From: Cryobacterium sp. CG_9.6
Lineage (GTDB): Bacteria > Actinomycetota > Actinomycetes > Actinomycetales > Microbacteriaceae
Direction: 5' to 3'
DNA length: 64,000 bases
Assembly: GCF_029893365.1 (NCBI RefSeq)
Contig: NZ_JARXUZ010000001.1
Span: 310,001-374,000 of the forward strand
Shown here: positions 18,570 through 27,006 of the stretch, one piece after another
Position numbering within the stretch: position 1 is the first letter of the stretch
Layout of the letters: each line of letters begins with the position of its first letter
The notes under the pieces: generated by a model
What the model saw: only the letters and a program-made list of their open reading frames with translations
Told to the model about the DNA's origin: nothing
Database searches by the model: none
Made by a program: the position numbers and the translations under genes

Positions 18570-18588
18570 TGGTATCACGGTGATACCA
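18570..18588 (+). promoter_or_regulatory. Perfect palindromic operator of the toxin-antitoxin operon
   Basis: TGGTATCAC-G-GTGATACCA is a perfect 9-bp inverted repeat with one central base, ending 7 nt before the antitoxin ATG. RHH antitoxins bind such palindromes and repress their own operon. The distance leaves little room for a leader or ribosome site, so the mRNA may be leaderless. Confidence 0.85.
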
Positions 18589-18595
18589 TTTCCTC

Positions 18596-18802
18596 ATGGC
18601 TATGACGGTGCGATTTTCCGAAGAACTGGACTCCGCCCTCGAGGCGATCGCGCGTGCACGGCGCATGTCCAAACACGCTGTTCTCGTGGAGGCAGCCGAT
18701 CGGTTCGTGCGGGAGGAGTCCAAGACCGCGCGCGTGCTGGCGAGTGTTGACGAGACTCGTCAGGACTACGCGGAGCTGCTGCAGCGTTTGGAAGACGCCT
18801 AG
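18596..18802 (+). CDS. Ribbon-helix-helix (CopG-like) antitoxin
   Basis: A 68-residue protein with a beta strand MTVRFSEELDSALEAIARARRMSKHAVLVEAADRFV typical of RHH DNA-binding antitoxins, then a charged C-terminal tail (about residues 45-68) that would wrap the toxin. It lies 24 nt before the Doc-type toxin gene. The start is ATG 18596 or ATG 18602; no clear ribosome site precedes either. Autorepression through the palindrome at 18570-18588 is inferred. Pairing of Doc with an RHH antitoxin instead of Phd is notable. Confidence 0.85.
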   Translation: MAMTVRFSEELDSALEAIARARRMSKHAVLVEAADRFVREESKTARVLASVDETRQDYAELLQRLEDA

Positions 18803-18826
18803 TGGGCGACCGGCCGTGCTGTTGAC

Positions 18827-19195
18827 ATGACCGAGTATGTCGAACCGGAACAGGCCGTGGCCGTGGTGGCTCGTCTCGGGCTGCACATTCGAGATCGCGG
18901 GTTGTTGTTTTCGGCGCTGGCACGGCCGTCGGCCAGCATGTACGGCGAAGACGCCTATCCGACTCTCGAACTGAAGGCCGCCGCACTGTTTTCGTCGCTG
19001 GCTCAGAACCATTCGCTGTTCGACGGCAATAAGCGGCTCTCGTGGTTGCTGACGCTGGCTTTCCTCCGACTGAATGGATGTCGGGTGGTGATGACCACAG
19101 ACGATGCATTTACTCTCGTGCTAGCGGTCGCCGAGGGGCAGAAAAAGCTCGACGAGATTGCCGCGGTCCTGGCCGCCCACCTCACCCCGGCGTGA
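18827..19195 (+). CDS. doc: Doc-type Fic-fold toxin
   Basis: A 122-residue Fic/Doc protein. The active loop reads H62-SLFDGNKR, the Doc version of the Fic motif (His, Asp/Gly/Asn, Lys-Arg instead of Gly-Arg). In the best-studied Doc this loop phosphorylates EF-Tu and stops translation; Fic proteins with GxGR instead add AMP. Size equals classical Doc (about 120-130 residues). It lies 24 nt after its antitoxin, with no second promoter visible. All loop residues are intact, so the toxin is probably functional. Confidence 0.88.
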   Translation: MTEYVEPEQAVAVVARLGLHIRDRGLLFSALARPSASMYGEDAYPTLELKAAALFSSLAQNHSLFDGNKRLSWLLTLAFLRLNGCRVVMTTDDAFTLVLAVAEGQKKLDEIAAVLAAHLTPA

Positions 19196-19284
19196 CCGCG
19201 GAACCGGTGCACGGTGCCGGGGTTGTCGCGGCGTAGGCTGCTCCCGGCGTACCGGGAACAGCCATCCGCTTCAGTGGAGCCGAC

Positions 19285-20637
19285 TCAGGCGCGGGAGGCC
19301 GGTGCTACCTTCGGTGTGGTCACGGCGGCCGACGCCGAGCGCACTGCGGGCTTACGTACCGGTGATTTGCGGGCCGGCACGGCTGCCGCGGCGGCCACAA
19401 CGGGCTGGGCGAGGGGCATGAGCCGGGCCAGTTGGGTGACGTGGCTGGGGTTCAGCTCCTCGAGCGCGTTCACGCCGAGGAGGCGCATGGTGCGGGCGAT
19501 CTGGTCGGAGAGAATCTGAATCGTGCGGTCAACCCCGGCCTCACCGCCAGCCATGAGGCCGTACAGGTAGGCACGGCCGATCATCGTGAAGCGCGCACCG
19601 AGAGCAACGGATGCCACGATGTCCGCTCCCGACATGATGCCCGTGTCGAGGTGCACCTCGGTGTGGGCGCCGACCTCACGCACAACCTGCGGAAGGAGGT
19701 GGAACGGGATGGGCGCACGGTCAAGCTGGCGACCACCGTGGTTGGAGAGCGTGATGCCGTCGACGCCGAGGTCAACGAGGCGCTTGGCGTCCTCGAGGTT
19801 CTGAACCCCCTTGACGACCACCTTGCCCGGCCACTGCGCCTTGATCCAGGCGAGGTCGTCAAAGGTGACCGTGGGGTCGAACATCGAGTCGATGAGCTCG
19901 CCCACGGTGCCGCTGGAACGGTCCAGGCTCGCAAAGGACAGCGGTTCGGTGGTGAGGAAGTTGATCCACCACTCCGGTCGCGGCAGGGCGTTGACCACGG
20001 TACCGAGCGTGAGGGCCGGCGGAATCGAGAAGCCGTTGCGCTTGTCGCGCAGCCGCGCACCGGCCACGGGCACGTCGACGGTCACCAGCAGCGTGTCATA
20101 ACCGGCGCGGGCGGCGCGGTCCACGAGCGCCATGGAGCGGTCGCGGTCCTTCCACATGTACAGCTGGAACCAGTTGCGTCCGTCGGGGTTGGCGGCCTTC
20201 ACGTCTTCAATGGAGGTCGTGCCCATCGTGGAGAGGGCGAAGGGGATACCGGCGCGACCGGCCGCGTGGGCACCCGCGATTTCGCCCTCGGTCTGCATCA
20301 TGCGCGTGAAGCCGGTGGGCGCGATGCCGAAGGGCTGCGCCACGGGGGCACCGAGCACGTCCCAGCCGGTCGAGACCGTCGAGACATCGCGCAGAATCGA
20401 GGGGCTGAACTCGATGTCCTCAAAGGCCTGGCGCGCCCGCGCCAACGAAATCTCCGCCTCGGCGGCACCTTCGGTGTAGTCGAACGCGGCCTTCGGTGTG
20501 CGCTTCTGTGCGATCGCACGCAGGTCGTGGATGGTGAGCGCGGCGTCGAGGCGACGCTTCTTGGCGTTGAGTTCCGGCGCCTTGAACTTCATGAGCGGGG
20601 CGAGATCTTTAATCTTGGGGATGCGACGTTGAACCAT
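19285..20637 (-). CDS. lldD: FMN-dependent L-lactate dehydrogenase
   Basis: A 450-residue FMN-dependent alpha-hydroxyacid dehydrogenase. It has [57 protein letters not shown] (catalytic-site Lys), and [12 protein letters not shown] (His base and Arg). It oxidises L-lactate to pyruvate at the membrane. The frame extends upstream, but ATG 20637 begins the conserved [12 protein letters not shown]. About 45 extra C-terminal residues rich in Ala, Lys, Arg and Pro have no counterpart in ordinary LldD. It lies 19 nt after the FCD-type regulator gene on the same strand, forming an operon. Confidence 0.9.
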   Translation of the reverse strand: MVQRRIPKIKDLAPLMKFKAPELNAKKRRLDAALTIHDLRAIAQKRTPKAAFDYTEGAAEAEISLARARQAFEDIEFSPSILRDVSTVSTGWDVLGAPVAQPFGIAPTGFTRMMQTEGEIAGAHAAGRAGIPFALSTMGTTSIEDVKAANPDGRNWFQLYMWKDRDRSMALVDRAARAGYDTLLVTVDVPVAGARLRDKRNGFSIPPALTLGTVVNALPRPEWWINFLTTEPLSFASLDRSSGTVGELIDSMFDPTVTFDDLAWIKAQWPGKVVVKGVQNLEDAKRLVDLGVDGITLSNHGGRQLDRAPIPFHLLPQVVREVGAHTEVHLDTGIMSGADIVASVALGARFTMIGRAYLYGLMAGGEAGVDRTIQILSDQIARTMRLLGVNALEELNPSHVTQLARLMPLAQPVVAAAAAVPARKSPVRKPAVRSASAAVTTPKVAPASRA

Positions 20638-20656
20638 GGCAAGAGTTCCGTTCTGG

Positions 20657-21421
20657 TTAGCGGGTGAGAGTGGTGTGAAGTGCGGGTGGGGTGAGGTGCG
20701 TTTCGGCGTAGTACCCAGAAATGTGGGATTCAATGGCGTGGCGCGCGGCATCCGCTTCACCGGCCGTGATGGCTGCCACAATGCTTCGATGCTCACGCCG
20801 GAGGCGAGCGGATGTGTCTGCCCAGCTCGCGAGACCAGCCACGCCCGCGCGCGCGTAGCTCTCGATCGCGCTGCGGAGGCCGGCCATGGTGGCGGTGACC
20901 ACCTGGTTACCGGCGGCCTCGGCGAGCGACAGGTGAAACTGGGCGTCGAGGGCGAGGAATTCGGCCTCGGTGAGCCCGGGGCGCTCCATGGCGTCGAGTA
21001 GGCGCTCGGATTCGGCCAGATCGGGCGCTCGGAGCTCCGCGGCGCGGGCGAGTTCGGTGGCCACCGAGCCCTCGAGGAGGAGTCGGGTCTTCACCACATC
21101 GGTGACCGGGAAGCCCTGGGCGGCGACCTGCAGACGCATGAGCGCCGACATTCCGCCCCCGGGAAGCGCCACGATGATGGCGCCGGCCGACGGACCCGAT
21201 CCCACGTTGGTGCGAATAAGGCCGAGCACTTCAAGCACCCGCACGGCCTCGCGCACGCTGGAGCGCCCGACGCCGAGCGTGGCGGCGAGGGTGCGTTCGG
21301 GGGGCAGATGGTCGCCGGGGCCGAGCCGGCCAGAGATCAGGTCGAGTTCGATGCTCTGCAACACGATCTCCCAGGCGCGGGGTGCCGAATCGATGGTGGG
21401 CACGAGCGCGGCGGTCGTCAC
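20657..21421 (-). CDS. FadR/FCD-type GntR regulator of lactate use (LldR-like)
   Basis: A 254-residue GntR protein. The winged helix is at residues of about 15-85 ([32 protein letters not shown]). The FCD effector domain (about 100-235) contains the Asp/His metal-ligand pattern [14 protein letters not shown]...EHRSIVAAI...[11 protein letters not shown] 21421 with GGGAG upstream is the likely start; the open frame is 12 codons longer. It is transcribed together with lldD. The perfect palindrome at 21444-21458 just upstream is its expected operator. Lactate as effector is inferred from the operon partner. Confidence 0.88.
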   Translation of the reverse strand: MTTAALVPTIDSAPRAWEIVLQSIELDLISGRLGPGDHLPPERTLAATLGVGRSSVREAVRVLEVLGLIRTNVGSGPSAGAIIVALPGGGMSALMRLQVAAQGFPVTDVVKTRLLLEGSVATELARAAELRAPDLAESERLLDAMERPGLTEAEFLALDAQFHLSLAEAAGNQVVTATMAGLRSAIESYARAGVAGLASWADTSARLRREHRSIVAAITAGEADAARHAIESHISGYYAETHLTPPALHTTLTR

Positions 21422-21443
21422 GGTGTATCTCCCTCGATTGTCA

Positions 21444-21458
21444 TGTGGTCTGACCACA
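21444..21458 (-). promoter_or_regulatory. FCD-regulator operator upstream of the lactate operon
   Basis: TGTGGTC-T-GACCACA is a perfect 7-bp inverted repeat with one central base. It contains TGGTC-N-GACCA, the classic FadR/LldR-type core, and lies 23 nt before the regulator start. Autoregulation of the regulator-lldD operon is inferred. Confidence 0.8.
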
Positions 21459-21579
21459 GGCTACACGAGATCGGGCAGATTGGGCAGCTAGGGTTTCAGT
21501 CAGCGATTCGGTCGTGGATGTCAGCTGACACCACCCACTGACATCAGCCACGACCGACGCTCTGACCCCGGGAGAGACC

Positions 21580-22371
21580 GTGAACGCGCTCAAGATGCCC
21601 CAGCTCATCGACCTGCAACTGCCCTCCGGGCCCGGAGGGAGCGTGGGGCTGAAGGCGCTGCTGGCCGTTCCCGCCGGACCGGGACCCTGGCCTGGGGTCG
21701 TCCTCGTGCACGAGGCCTTCGGGCTCACCGACGTGATGCGGCGCCAGGTGCTGCGCATGGCCGAAGCCGGCTACCTCGCGCTCATGCCCGACCTGTTCAC
21801 CGAGGGCGGCACCCGCACGTGCCTCGTTGCCACGTTCCGGGCGCTGTCGGCCGGAACCGGTCGCGCGTTCGTAGATATTGAGTCGGCGCGCACGTTTTTG
21901 GCCGCGCGGTCTGACTGCACCGGCCGGATCGGGGTGCTCGGATTCTGCATGGGTGGCGGCTTTGCCCTCGCCACCGCTACGCGCGGCTTCGACGCGGCAT
22001 CCGTGAACTATGGCCGACTCCCCGCCGAACTCGACGCGCAGCTGCTCGGAGCGTGCCCCATCGTGGGGAGCTATGGCGGCACCGACAAGTCCCTCACCGG
22101 CGCGGCGGCGAAACTCGATGCGGCCCTCGCGCAGCGCGGGATTGCGCACGACGTGAAGGAATACCCGGGCGCCGGTCACAGCTTCCTGAACGACGCCGAC
22201 ACCGGTCCGCGCCTGCTGCGTCCCGTCCTGAAACGTTTCCTGGGCGTGGGGCCGAATCCCGAGGCGACCACCGATGCCTGGCTGCGAATCGAAGCCTTCT
22301 TCGGGGAACACCTCGGCGGGCCTCCGGGGAAAAAGCCGGGCGCACAGTCACCCGAGAGCAGCGCCGGGTAG
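21580..22371 (+). CDS. Dienelactone hydrolase family protein
   Basis: A 263-residue alpha/beta hydrolase. The nucleophile is Cys123 in GFCMGGGFAL and the His is in GAGHSFLND, the Cys-Asp-His triad of dienelactone hydrolases. In chloroaromatic degradation such enzymes open dienelactone to maleylacetate, but most genomic paralogues act on unknown esters. The GTG start at 21580 has GGGAGAG upstream. No aromatic-degradation genes are nearby, so the physiological role is open. About 15 extra C-terminal residues are polar and probably disordered. Confidence 0.85.
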   Translation: MNALKMPQLIDLQLPSGPGGSVGLKALLAVPAGPGPWPGVVLVHEAFGLTDVMRRQVLRMAEAGYLALMPDLFTEGGTRTCLVATFRALSAGTGRAFVDIESARTFLAARSDCTGRIGVLGFCMGGGFALATATRGFDAASVNYGRLPAELDAQLLGACPIVGSYGGTDKSLTGAAAKLDAALAQRGIAHDVKEYPGAGHSFLNDADTGPRLLRPVLKRFLGVGPNPEATTDAWLRIEAFFGEHLGGPPGKKPGAQSPESSAG

Positions 22372-22576
22372 GTGTTCTCGCCCTCGGACCACACCAGCCC
22401 TGCGGCGCAATCCGAAAAACGGTCGACCCCAGATGTTTGCCGGCATCACGTAGAGTGCGAGTACACCCCCTAACAGGTGTGGTCACCCAGCGCTGTGCAC
22501 GATAGCCGGGGCGTCCCTGCCTCGCGGAGGGTCATGACCCTATCCACGGGGTCGATCAACTTCTCGATCGGACACA

Positions 22577-23479
22577 ATGCGCTCCCGTCTTGCTCTTGCT
22601 CTCATTCCCCTCGTCGCCTTCTCGGCCGTCACCGTCGCGGCCCCCGCGATCGCGGCAGAACCCGGCAGCCAGGTATCCGTTTCCAGCCTGCTGTCCGAGG
22701 TGGCCACCGCCTCTGACAGCACCGCCACCTATGACCGTTCCCTGTTCCAGCACTGGATCGACGCCGACGGCGACGGCTGCGATACTCGCCAGGAGGTGCT
22801 GATCCTTGAGTCCACGGTGCCCGTGCAGCTGGGCTCGGGCTGCTCCGTCACGAGTGGAAAGTGGGAGTCCTGGTACGACGGCGCCACCTGGACCGTGCCG
22901 TCCGACGTAGACATCGACCACTTCGTGCCCCTCGGTGAGGCGTGGCGTTCGGGCGCGGACACCTGGTCCGCCGAGCAGCGCAAGGCCTTCGCCAACGACC
23001 TCGGCCTCGATGTGGGTCTCGAAGCCGTGACCGACAACGTCAATCAGTCCAAGGGTGATCGGGATCCGGCCAACTGGATGCCGCCGCTCGCCGGAGTGGA
23101 GTGCCGGTACGTGACGGATTGGGTGGTCGTGAAGTATCGCTGGGACCTCACCGTGGACGCGACCGAACGTGCCGCGCTGGATAACACCCTCAACGGCACC
23201 TGTGGCTCCGCACTCGTGACGGTACCAGCCAAGGGCGGACCCGCCACCTCGACAACCCCCACCACCGAGCCGACGCCCACGCCCACGCCGACACCTACGC
23301 AGACGGCAGACCCGTCGGCACCGGCGAACCCCGGTGACACGAAGAACTGTGGCGATTTCGCCATCTGGACCGACGCTCAGGCTTGGTACGACACGTACTA
23401 CCCGTATTACGGTGACGTTGCTCGCCTGGACTCCAACGGTGACGGCGTCGTCTGCGAGTCACTACCCGGCGCTCCGTAG
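22577..23479 (+). CDS. Secreted HNH nuclease with Excalibur calcium-binding domain
   Basis: A 300-residue exported protein. The signal peptide ends near AIAAEP (about residue 26). Residues of about 45-215 form an HNH-type nuclease domain (DVDIDHFVPLGEAWRSG; NQSKGDRDPANWMPP) typical of the DUF1524-like secreted nucleases of actinobacteria. A Thr/Pro linker (about 215-255) leads to a C-terminal Excalibur domain (about 257-298) with the calcium-binding DSNGDGVVCE loop. It probably degrades extracellular DNA. The 205-nt upstream region has no other gene. Catalytic His is in D-I-D-H. Confidence 0.85.
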   Translation: MRSRLALALIPLVAFSAVTVAAPAIAAEPGSQVSVSSLLSEVATASDSTATYDRSLFQHWIDADGDGCDTRQEVLILESTVPVQLGSGCSVTSGKWESWYDGATWTVPSDVDIDHFVPLGEAWRSGADTWSAEQRKAFANDLGLDVGLEAVTDNVNQSKGDRDPANWMPPLAGVECRYVTDWVVVKYRWDLTVDATERAALDNTLNGTCGSALVTVPAKGGPATSTTPTTEPTPTPTPTPTQTADPSAPANPGDTKNCGDFAIWTDAQAWYDTYYPYYGDVARLDSNGDGVVCESLPGAP

Positions 23480-23589
23480 GCCGCATCCGGCTCAGCTGAG
23501 CCGCCACCGCGCCCGATGTGGGTGGCCGCTACGCCGGTTACCCTAGGACTCACCCATTTCGGGCGCGGCGGGGGTTGTGGCGGACCGAG

Positions 23590-24513
23590 CTAGCTCTGCA
23601 GCACCACGTTCACGGGGGTGTCGCCACGCTGCATCCGCTCAATTTGGTCCCGGATGAGCCGAACCATGCGTGGGCGCATCGCACTTGATGCTCCGCCCAC
23701 GTGGGGTGAGATCAGCACGTTCGGCAGCGCAAAGAGCGGATGCCCGTGGGGCAGCGGTTCGGGATCGGTCACGTCGAGTGCCAAGCGCAGCCGCCCACTG
23801 CTCGCATGCGCCAGGAGGGCGTCGGTGTCAGCAACCGGGCCGCGCGCGATGTTCACGAGCAGCGCCCCGTCACGCATCAGGGAGAGGAACGCATCGTCTA
23901 CGAGGTGAGTCGTGGATTCGTTCAGCGGTACCCCGATCACCACGATGTCGGCCTGCGGCAGTAGCTCCGGCAGCTTGTCCAGGGCGTGGATCTCGCCGCG
24001 TGCATCGCTGCGAGCGGTGCGGGCCACCCGAATGACCGTGGTCTCGAAGGCCAGCAGCCGTGACTCGATGGCGGCCCCGACTCCGCCGTAACCCACGAGC
24101 AGCACGGTGCGATCGGCGAGGCTCGGGTGGTGCGCCGGTGCCCACTCGCCCCGGTCGGCGGCACGCACGAAGTCGGGAAGGCCGCGCTGTGAGGCGAGGA
24201 TCAGGGCGAGGGTGAGCTCGGCGGTTGAGGTCTCGTGAACGGTGGTGGCGTTGGCAAACACATGGCCGGCCGGCAACAACTGGTCGATGCCGTCGTAGCC
24301 AATCGATTGGCTCTGCACGAGACGAGTGTCGACGCCCGCGAGGTGCGCCACCCGGTTGGCGGCGCCCATATATGGCGTGACGACCAGGTCAATCTCGGGA
24401 AAGGGAGCCGGGCCGTCCATGGGCCAGTGCACGAACTCGACCCCGTCGATGGCTCCGAGGGCGTCGCGCAGGTCGGATTCGGGCAGGCTGACGCGCAGGG
24501 CAAGGGGACTCAT
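23590..24513 (-). CDS. D-isomer-specific 2-hydroxyacid dehydrogenase
   Basis: A 307-residue NAD(P)-dependent dehydrogenase. The nucleotide-binding GYGGVGAAIESRL is near residues 141-153, followed by the catalytic Arg (NIARGP), Glu (DPEPLP) and His (SPHVGG). Such enzymes reduce 2-keto acids such as glyoxylate or hydroxypyruvate. The exact substrate is not visible. The gene stands alone: its start faces the 83-bp repeat array and its stop converges on the nuclease gene with 110 nt between them. Confidence 0.88.
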   Translation of the reverse strand: MSPLALRVSLPESDLRDALGAIDGVEFVHWPMDGPAPFPEIDLVVTPYMGAANRVAHLAGVDTRLVQSQSIGYDGIDQLLPAGHVFANATTVHETSTAELTLALILASQRGLPDFVRAADRGEWAPAHHPSLADRTVLLVGYGGVGAAIESRLLAFETTVIRVARTARSDARGEIHALDKLPELLPQADIVVIGVPLNESTTHLVDDAFLSLMRDGALLVNIARGPVADTDALLAHASSGRLRLALDVTDPEPLPHGHPLFALPNVLISPHVGGASSAMRPRMVRLIRDQIERMQRGDTPVNVVLQS

Positions 24514-24550
24514 CCGTCAAGCCTAGACGGGGTGCCGCCACGCGCCGGTG

Positions 24551-24767
24551 GTGGCGGCGTTTGCACCTTCCGGGGCCGGGCCACGGTGTGATTGCCGCCG
24601 GTCCCGCGTGGAGTCGGGCGGCCTGGAACCTGGGTGGCGGCGTTTGCACCTTCCGGGGTCGGGGGACGGTGTGATTGCCGCCGGTCTCGCCTGGAGTCGG
24701 GCGGCCTGGAGCCCGGGTGGCGGCGTTTGCACCTTCCGGGGTCGGGGGACGGTGTGATTGACGCCAG
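24551..24767 (+). repeat. 83-bp tandem direct repeat array (2.6 copies)
   Basis: Near-identical units begin at 24551, 24634 and 24717, a constant 83-bp period, with the last unit cut at about 24767. Each unit opens with GTGGCGGCGTTTGCACC and later contains GGTGTGATTGCCGCC, whose GGCGGC/GCCGCC ends can pair into a hairpin. The array occupies nearly the whole space between the 2-hydroxyacid dehydrogenase start and the DMT transporter stop. No coding function is credible in it. Confidence 0.92.
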
Positions 24768-24768
24768 G

Positions 24769-25665
24769 CTACTGGCGCACGGGCTCCCGACGCAGCGGTG
24801 TTTTCGCCGGCGCTCGCCGCAGGGTACTCAGGGCCACCCCCGCGAAGACGATCACGCCGCCAATGAGCTGCGGTGTGGTGAGCTGCGCACCCAGGATGAC
24901 CGCGATGATCACGGTGAAGACGGTGATCAGGTTGAGAAACAGTCCCGCTCGCCCCGGCGGCATGCTCTTCAGTGCCGAATTCCAGAGCACATAGGAGCCA
25001 ATCGAGGGAAAGATGGCGATGCAGATGACGGCCCAGCCGATGGCGGCATCTGCTGGCCAACTGGCACCGCCGGCAATGGCGACGGGTGCCAGCAGCACCG
25101 CCACCATGGTGCCCTGCACCGCCGTGGCGGTAATCGGAGGCACCGGGAGCCCGCGCCCCGCGATTGTGTAGAGGCTCCACACCACGATGGCGCCCACCAT
25201 AAGCACGTCGCCCGCATTGGGTGAGCGCGTGAAAACGGATGCGAGAGCGCCATTCGTGATGATGAGCACCACTCCGAACAGGCCGAGGACCAGCCCTGCG
25301 ATGCCGCGCCATTCGATACGTTCACGCAGCAGAAGAGCCGCAAGCACGACCATGACCGCCGGGTTCGCTGCGTTGATGAGGGAGGCGGATTGCGGGGAGG
25401 TGTACTGCAGAGCTGTGTACAGGAGCAGGTTGTACCCACCCACCCCAAGGCTGGCCAGAAGAAGCAGGCGTGGCCAGTGCCGCAGAACCTGGCTCCAGTC
25501 GGGCTTTTCCACGACCTGCGCGAGGATCAGCAGCGGCACGCAGGCCAGCAGCCAGCGCAGCCAGGTGAGTTCCACCGGTGACAGGGTCTGCACCGCAATG
25601 GCGCCCACCACGTAGTTGCCGGCCCACATGAGCGTGGCGAGAACGAGGGCAATCGTCGCTTTCAT
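24769..25665 (-). CDS. DMT-superfamily (EamA) transporter
   Basis: A 298-residue membrane protein with two EamA repeats and about ten predicted helices (for example LATLMWAGNYVVGAIAV, ALQYTSPQSASLINAANPAVMVVLAAL and GSYVLWNSALKSMPPGRAGLFLNL). EamA proteins export amino acids or other metabolites. Its ATG overlaps the stop of the upstream DapA-like gene (ATGA at 25662-25665), so the two form an operon, suggesting that the transporter moves a substrate or product of that lyase; this is inference. Confidence 0.88.
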   Translation of the reverse strand: MKATIALVLATLMWAGNYVVGAIAVQTLSPVELTWLRWLLACVPLLILAQVVEKPDWSQVLRHWPRLLLLASLGVGGYNLLLYTALQYTSPQSASLINAANPAVMVVLAALLLRERIEWRGIAGLVLGLFGVVLIITNGALASVFTRSPNAGDVLMVGAIVVWSLYTIAGRGLPVPPITATAVQGTMVAVLLAPVAIAGGASWPADAAIGWAVICIAIFPSIGSYVLWNSALKSMPPGRAGLFLNLITVFTVIIAVILGAQLTTPQLIGGVIVFAGVALSTLRRAPAKTPLRREPVRQ

Positions 25666-26603
25666 GCGGATTCGAGGGCGTGATGCAGAGCCGGGAGATC
25701 GCTCGGGTGGGCCGGGAGTTGCGGGCCCCGGGGGGCATCCGTTTCGAATCCGCAGAGGGACGCGAGGGCATGCAGGGCGCCCAGGCTGCGAGAACTGGAG
25801 TGAAGCGCGGTGGCCAGGGCAAGGAGGAGTGTTCGGTCGTCGGCGAGGTCGGCAGAGTTGCTGGCGCTCGCCTCGGTCTGGGATGAGCGCCAGACGCGCG
25901 CGTACTGCGCCGGTTTGAGGGCGGCGAGGCCGGTGTGCCAGGCGTCGACGGCGGGAAGGTCGGTCAGAAGCTGCGTATCGCCGCTCAGCCCAAGGCTCAA
26001 CTCGGTGCCGCCGGCCGAGCGCAGGTTGACGAGACGTGACACGGGGCGGCCGGGGCGTGGAGCCGGCTCCTTGAGCGCCATCAGATTTGTCTCGGCCAGC
26101 AGCAGCGTCAACACCGTTGGTGGCAGGTCATACTGTGTTTCCCTGGGCTTGTTGTAAAAGCAGATGGGCAGCGGTGTTGCGTCGCTCAGTTCCTTCACCA
26201 GAGCGATTACCTCATCATCATCCAGTGGCGCATAAGAGAAGGGAGCGATCACCAGGCCGGACGCGCCGAGGTCGGCGGCATCCCGCGCGAAAGCGATCAC
26301 GTCGCGGGTCGTCGGTGCCGTGACGGCGACGTAGACCGGAATGGCAACGGTGTTTGAAATGGGCTCAGCACTCGCGGCGGCGGTAGCAGCCACCGCGGTC
26401 TCCACGATCTGTCGGCGTTCGTCGCGGTCGAATGAAATGCCCCCGCCGGATGACGCGAGCACCGTCACCCCGTCGACTCCCGCCGCAGCGACCCCGGTCA
26501 CCAGCCGCCCCAGAACGTCATGGTTGACGAGCCCTTCCGGTAGGGTGAGCGGTGTGATCGGGTACGCGATCAGGCCGCGAAAGACCTGCGTGGAATGATT
26601 CAT
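25662..26603 (-). CDS. Dihydrodipicolinate synthase (DapA) family lyase
   Basis: A 313-residue class I aldolase-like TIM barrel. It has GVTVLASSGGG in place of the usual GTTGE loop, the active-site Tyr in ICFYNKP and the Schiff-base Lys in LMALKEPAP. The altered GTTGE-type loop argues against lysine biosynthesis and for a catabolic lyase (keto-acid or sugar-acid aldolase). It is translationally coupled to the DMT transporter. It lies beside a scar containing ends of a sugar kinase and a LacI regulator, so it may be the remaining piece of a larger sugar-use locus. Confidence 0.82.
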   Translation of the reverse strand: MNHSTQVFRGLIAYPITPLTLPEGLVNHDVLGRLVTGVAAAGVDGVTVLASSGGGISFDRDERRQIVETAVAATAAASAEPISNTVAIPVYVAVTAPTTRDVIAFARDAADLGASGLVIAPFSYAPLDDDEVIALVKELSDATPLPICFYNKPRETQYDLPPTVLTLLLAETNLMALKEPAPRPGRPVSRLVNLRSAGGTELSLGLSGDTQLLTDLPAVDAWHTGLAALKPAQYARVWRSSQTEASASNSADLADDRTLLLALATALHSSSRSLGALHALASLCGFETDAPRGPQLPAHPSDLPALHHALESA

Positions 26604-26667
26604 CGTGCCCCTGACGCTCCGGTGATGGTCTCCCTCGACCCTAGACCGTGGCGCGGCGTGCCGATGA

Positions 26668-26826
26668 TCAGCCCTGCGGGTTGTAGCGCCGCGGTGTGCA
26701 GGCGTGCGTTACCAGGGAGCGCAGGCTCTCGAGGCTCCCGGTGACGAGTCCCTGCGCTCGGGCTTGCACGAGAACATTGCCGATGGCAGTCGCCTCCACC
26801 GGCCCCGCCAGCACGGTGAAATTAGC
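26668..26826 (-). pseudogene. C-terminal fragment of an FGGY-family sugar kinase (rhamnulokinase-like)
   Basis: About 52 codons reading left match the end of FGGY kinases: NFTVLAGPVEATAIGNVLVQARAQG then LRSLV and RRYNPQG before TGA at 26668-26670. AGPVEATAIGNVLVQA is the adenosine-binding C-terminal signature, particularly of rhamnulokinases. No N-terminal 400 residues exist upstream; homology stops at about 26826, exactly where a LacI fragment on the other strand begins. It is therefore a remnant left by a deletion. Confidence 0.75.
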
Positions 26827-26827
26827 C

Positions 26828-26980
26828 GTGGTCCCGCTCTCCTCCATCCGCCAGCCGAGCGAACTCATCGGTTACACCGCTGTCGACCTCCTGTTGCGCG
26901 AGGCAGCAGGCGGTGTGAACTTCGAGCACGAACAGATTGTGTTTCAGCCCGAGCTCGTGGTGCGGGAGTCCACCGCCTGA
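26828..26980 (+). pseudogene. C-terminal fragment of a LacI-family regulator
   Basis: Fifty codons reading right, VVPLSSIRQPSELIGYTAVDLL then NFEHEQIVFQPELVVRESTA and TGA, match the C-terminal end of LacI/GalR repressors (the LTTIRQP...G..A...L pattern and the final P-ELVVR-S motif). The DNA-binding and most of the sugar-binding domain is gone. It starts within two bases of the end of the kinase remnant, so both lost their 5' parts in one event. Confidence 0.75.
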
Positions 26981-27006
26981 ACTCGCACCGCTGGCCCGGA
27001 CGCTCG

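Noticed and set aside
22372..22576. A riboswitch before the secreted nuclease
   Set aside because: The leader has some GC-rich inverted segments but none matched a ydaO, cobalamin, TPP or other consensus I could recognise.
24389..25312. A minus-strand open frame running through the 83-bp repeats
   Set aside because: It encodes repeated low-complexity peptide and is out of frame with the real DMT transporter gene that it overlaps.
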